DNA of 64,000 nucleotides from Camarhynchus parvulus (taxonomy: Eukaryota; Chordata; Aves; Passeriformes; Thraupidae): the NCBI RefSeq assembly GCF_901933205.1, contig NC_044574.1:5168733-5232732 (forward strand), written 5' to 3'. Of the stretch, positions 60,387-64,000 are shown piece by piece. Position numbers and translations under genes: made by a program. Each line of letters opens with the position of its first letter. The stretch's first letter is position 1. The notes under the pieces were generated by a model. It worked only from the letters and a program-made list of their open reading frames with translations, was not told the DNA's origin and searched no databases.

Positions 60387-63300
60387 CCTAAAGAAATTGC
60401 AGCTCTAACAAGGAACTAACCTGAGAATTTTTTGACTGGCTGGAGTCTCATAATAATTCTCACAAACACCTCTGATATTTTCAAATACTGAACTTTTGGC
60501 TTTGGATGAGGCCTGTGGTTCTGACCTAGGGAGGATGTAAGGCCCAGGGTGGCAAGAGCCCAGCAGCCCAGACCAGCTCACACTTTTATAAAAAGCTGTG
60601 TTAACCTTTCTGAGGTTGTTTGCCATGGCCCTGGTGTGGTGACCACCTGCAGGCTTTGAGCTGGGGCTCCTTGGCAGGTGAATCCCTTTGCATCTATTGT
60701 GCTAAACAGCCTCAAGTTTTAGTTTTATTTTTTATTCTCCCTCTGTGCAGCTGACCTGCACAGTTGCATTTTAGCTGCTAGCAGCACACAGCACTATGTT
60801 TCAAGATGCTGGACTGAGTTAAGATAATGATTTTTAGGCCCAGACACAATTTGGAAATACAGAATATAACCGAGAATATCAGCTAAGAATGAGAGCCTCC
60901 TCTGCACTGACCATCCAGCCTGCTGTGACAGCAGCTCTTAAATACTTTTTATTTAACTTTAAAATATTGCTGTTTATGTGCAACTCTTGGCAGCTTTAAT
61001 CTGAAGTGCCAGACTCAGCCACAGCATTTTGTAGCATTTAGTGGAATGGAATGAAATTCAAATCAATAAAAACTGGCATGGTGTGATACATGTGGTGTTT
61101 AGTAAACAAAGCAGATGAGATTGACCTGACTGAAAGCTGTGATCAGCACCAACACACTGAATACAAAATGTTGATTTGAGGCACAGCTGAGCTGTATGTG
61201 CATTTATCCAGCTACTTTGGGAAAATCTATTAGTTTTCAATAGTGATCCAGTCTCAGGTGTAAAGCCCAGTACCTTGTTTGTAAAGTATTCACATTTGTC
61301 CCCATACCTAAAAAATGAAAATAAAAATGGGAAACACTGAGATCCTCTCAGACATTACTGCTTTGCTCAAAACTTATTGGATTCCCTGCCCTGCTCTTGC
61401 CACTTATAAATTCCCTAAACAGAAAAACAGAGTAACAGAAATTTTTTAAAGCTAATAAATTGAAGATGGCTTTTAGCTGGTTTTGGGTGGAAAAGCATTA
61501 CAGCAAAAATCCTGTTAAGTAACTTTGTCAGATATGGATGTTACAGAGAAAACTCCATCCAGTTTATTTGAGTTTTCTCTCTCTCTTTCTCTTTAAAATA
61601 ACCAAAAATATGGAAAGTAGATACAGGAGGGAGCAAACCTTTGGCACAAGAAATAAAACATTTTGCTAATTAAATGTCTCCTTGTTTTCCCTGGTATTAA
61701 ATTCTAATTCTTGTCATTTAGGAAAAAATCAGCTATGGAAAAAGAGAACAGAATACAGCTCCAGCTTTTGGAGATTGGCAGCCTGACACACCTCATGCCC
61801 CTCAGAGTCCATGGAAGTGTTTATTTCCTATCCAGAGCTGGGACTCAGGGACTTCATGAAGTTTCTGACAGAGGAAAAACATTAATTGATGTTTGATGGG
61901 AAGATAAATGTCATTGTATTGGTTTTATGTGTGGGCACTTGTGGTAGAGGAGCCATGTGTTATGAAGAAATTCCTATATCAGGTCAGGGGAAAACAATTC
62001 CCTTCACTCCCAGCTATAAATCTCTCTGAATTATTCAAATTCTGCTAATAAATACATTATTAATAAAATACAGCATCAGCTGATTCTCCAGGGCATTTGC
62101 TATGAAAAGAACCCAGATGCACTCACTAAGCCTGTGAGATTGTCACCTGATGTAAAGATAAAATTAAATGCTGCCATGAATTCTGAGCACTATATTCCAG
62201 GCTGTTCTTAAACTAAGGTGGCTAAATATAAGCCCATTTTGAACTTTTTTTCTCCTGAGTTTTCTTCTGGATTTTTTTTTCCTTTCGAAAAATCAGATTA
62301 TCCTTTACATGCCCTTTAAAGCTCTTGCTTAGGTACAATTTTTAATCTGCATACTGGTAATATACACAAGAAATGGCATAAGAATAGAACTTTTTTTCTT
62401 CCAAAGTTCCAGTAAAGTGATCAGGAGACAAGCCCAAGTTCTTAGGCTGATCCAAAAGAAGGCTCAGATGACTTTGGGGCAGATCTAAGCAATGATCTTT
62501 AAAACATCTGTGATCTACCACCCCTAGAGGCTTTTAAATTGTATTTTCTGAGTGATTTTTTTTATTTTATGTACAAGCATAAATGCCTTAATCTTGTGAA
62601 GACCAAATATCCCATAAATGGCTTTGGTATAGAAAGATTTCACATCATTTACAAACTCAGAGGTTTTGATTTAATTAAAGTGTACTTAACTATTCCAAGT
62701 GGAGACAATATTTTTTTTTATTATTAGGATATCTGCACTATAAAAATGGTGATCCTTTATTGTTAGCAATGAAAATTATCTTTCAGCACACAGCTCTCCA
62801 GGCTCCAGTGTACACAGAAAGTGAAATTTGAATGATTATAATGTTGCCATAGTCTGATATTTAAGAATGGTTGGTAAAATCTGAAATTTCTTAACATCTT
62901 AGGAGGAAAACTTCTGTCGATGTCTACTTAAATTTACAAAAAATTACAAAAATTCAGGTGAAGGATGTCAGAGAGTAAAAGAGAACAGGAGGGAGGATGG
63001 AGAGCAGGGGATCTGATCTACCGCTACTGTCAGTGACCAACATTGTGACCATGGATATTTCTCCTTATTTTCTTTTTTATCCATTTTTGCCTGAGTTGAT
63101 AAATCCTTCCAGGTCACTGACAGGTGGCAACATTTAGTCTTGTTCATCCATTTCCACACCAGCCATGATATTTTGGGGTTATCCAGAATGGCAGCAGGGG
63201 ATGAGCCTGTTCAGCTGGGGAGATTTACAAGGAGCAGAAGCCCCTTGGCTGGATGTTATCTGGAAATCTGGATGTCTTCTGCAGGTTGTTTCTACTCAAT

Positions 63301-63566
63301 TCCCTGAAACAGGAAAATGGATTTGTCACTAGTCAGGTCAGCAAAATGGGAGATTCATTAAAAGATAATGTGGCAGGATGGAGCTAACAGCAAACAAGGA
63401 CAAAATGGATGTTGTAAGATATTATCTTATGAGACACAGGAGGCTTTTACAAAACACTCTGTGTTAAGATATTTTTCCATCACCTATTTTTGTCTCTGTG
63501 CTTTTGAAATCAAGCTCCATTAAGTTTTCATGAATCTTAGGACAAGTGCTGTGTTCTGCCAGGAGC
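60387..63566. other. Non-coding stretch, no gene recognised
   Basis: No mobile element or gene recognised. A TC-rich run occurs at 61573-61593. The frames at 61711-61896 and 62968-63159 show no domain. Confidence 0.55.
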
Positions 63567-64000
63567 TGTTACCTGGCAAATGGTGTGTAAAAAAAAAAAA
63601 AAAAAAAAAAAAGTAGAAATCTGGACAGGGATAACTACTTACTACAGCACATCGCAGTTTGTTAATTTATGAGGGGTTTTTAGTCCTCAATCCAGAGTTA
63701 GCTCATACCATATTTCCAACACAAATCACTTTAAAAAATTCTTGGAAATCTTAAATTAAAGAGTCATGGAAAAAAGACTCTGTTACCTGGCAAATGGTGT
63801 GTAAAAAAAAGAAAAATAAAAAGTAGAAATCTGGACAGGGATAACTACTTAGTACAGCATATCACATTTTGTTAATTTGGTAATTTATGAGGGGGCTTTA
63901 ATCCTCTATCCAGAGTTAACTTATGCCATGTTTCCAACACAAATCACTTTAAAAAATTCTTTGAAATCTTAAATTAAAGAGTCATGGAAAAATTTCTCTT
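63567..64000. repeat. Tandem repeat, 214-bp unit, two copies, cut by window end
   Basis: Unit 1 is 63567-63780 and unit 2 starts at 63781. Both begin tgttacctggcaaatggtg, followed by an A-rich run, aagtagaaatctggacaggg, ataactactta, aacacaaatcactttaaaa and ttaaattaaagagtcatgg. The copies differ by scattered substitutions, a small insertion (ggtaatttatg versus taatttatg context) and the A-run composition. Unit 2 may be complete or may continue into a longer array past 64000. No mobile-element family is recognised in the unit. Confidence 0.93.

Noticed and set aside
60237..60419. Membrane-protein-like Phe/Val/Leu frame
   Set aside because: Encoded by a T/G simple repeat. The hydrophobic composition is an artefact.
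1..64000. CRISPR arrays, rRNA, tRNA, bacterial operons or phage genes
   Set aside because: No regularly spaced repeats with unique spacers, no cloverleaf or rRNA-like sequence noticed, and the DNA is clearly vertebrate nuclear in character.

Overview
This window reads as a gene-poor stretch of a bird nuclear genome, most likely a songbird. The base composition is AT-rich. There is no credible multi-codon gene, operon, rRNA, tRNA or CRISPR array, and the repeats belong to classes typical of birds. These are short, diverged fragments of CR1 LINEs, two of which show the diagnostic CR1 3' tail, and solitary long terminal repeats (LTRs) of endogenous retroviruses. The long open frames are by-products of simple repeats or of GC-rich LTR sequence. 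I call it intergenic or deep-intronic DNA. The passerine placement is an inference from the look of the LTR families, not a measured match.

Layout. 1-800: a very long homopurine microsatellite (625 uninterrupted purines) with a 6-mer block and an 11-mer block. 3401-4169: solo LTR of family A, plus strand. 10980-11382: solo LTR of family B, minus strand. 13675-14336: a CR1 split by a solo LTR of family C with an exact 6-bp target-site duplication. 20128-20515, 23626-23890, 26775-27120 and 33782-33978: further CR1 pieces. 34218-35132: a CR1 tail abutting a second family A LTR, minus strand, with an exact 5-bp duplication and an internal AT-rich foldback expansion. 43621-43762: a family B LTR fragment. 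44080-44403: the 3' half of another LTR-like element with a TATA box. 56858-57086: CR1. 57566-57997: a second family C LTR with an exact 6-bp duplication. 63567-64000: two copies of a 214-bp tandem unit cut by the window end. The rest is mostly single-copy AT-rich DNA with microsatellites.

Nothing here acts as a gene system. What the sequence records is a history of insertions: CR1 first, LTRs later, full proviruses collapsed to solo LTRs, and repeat pairs placed so they could mediate inversion (family A, about 31 kb apart) or deletion (family C, about 44 kb apart). A few open, splice-flanked segments (832-849, 25852-25887, 27845-27936, 40187-40299), one near-perfect 48-bp palindrome (31394-31441) and the terminal tandem repeat are the items most worth testing. 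I did not find a convincing undescribed biological system.
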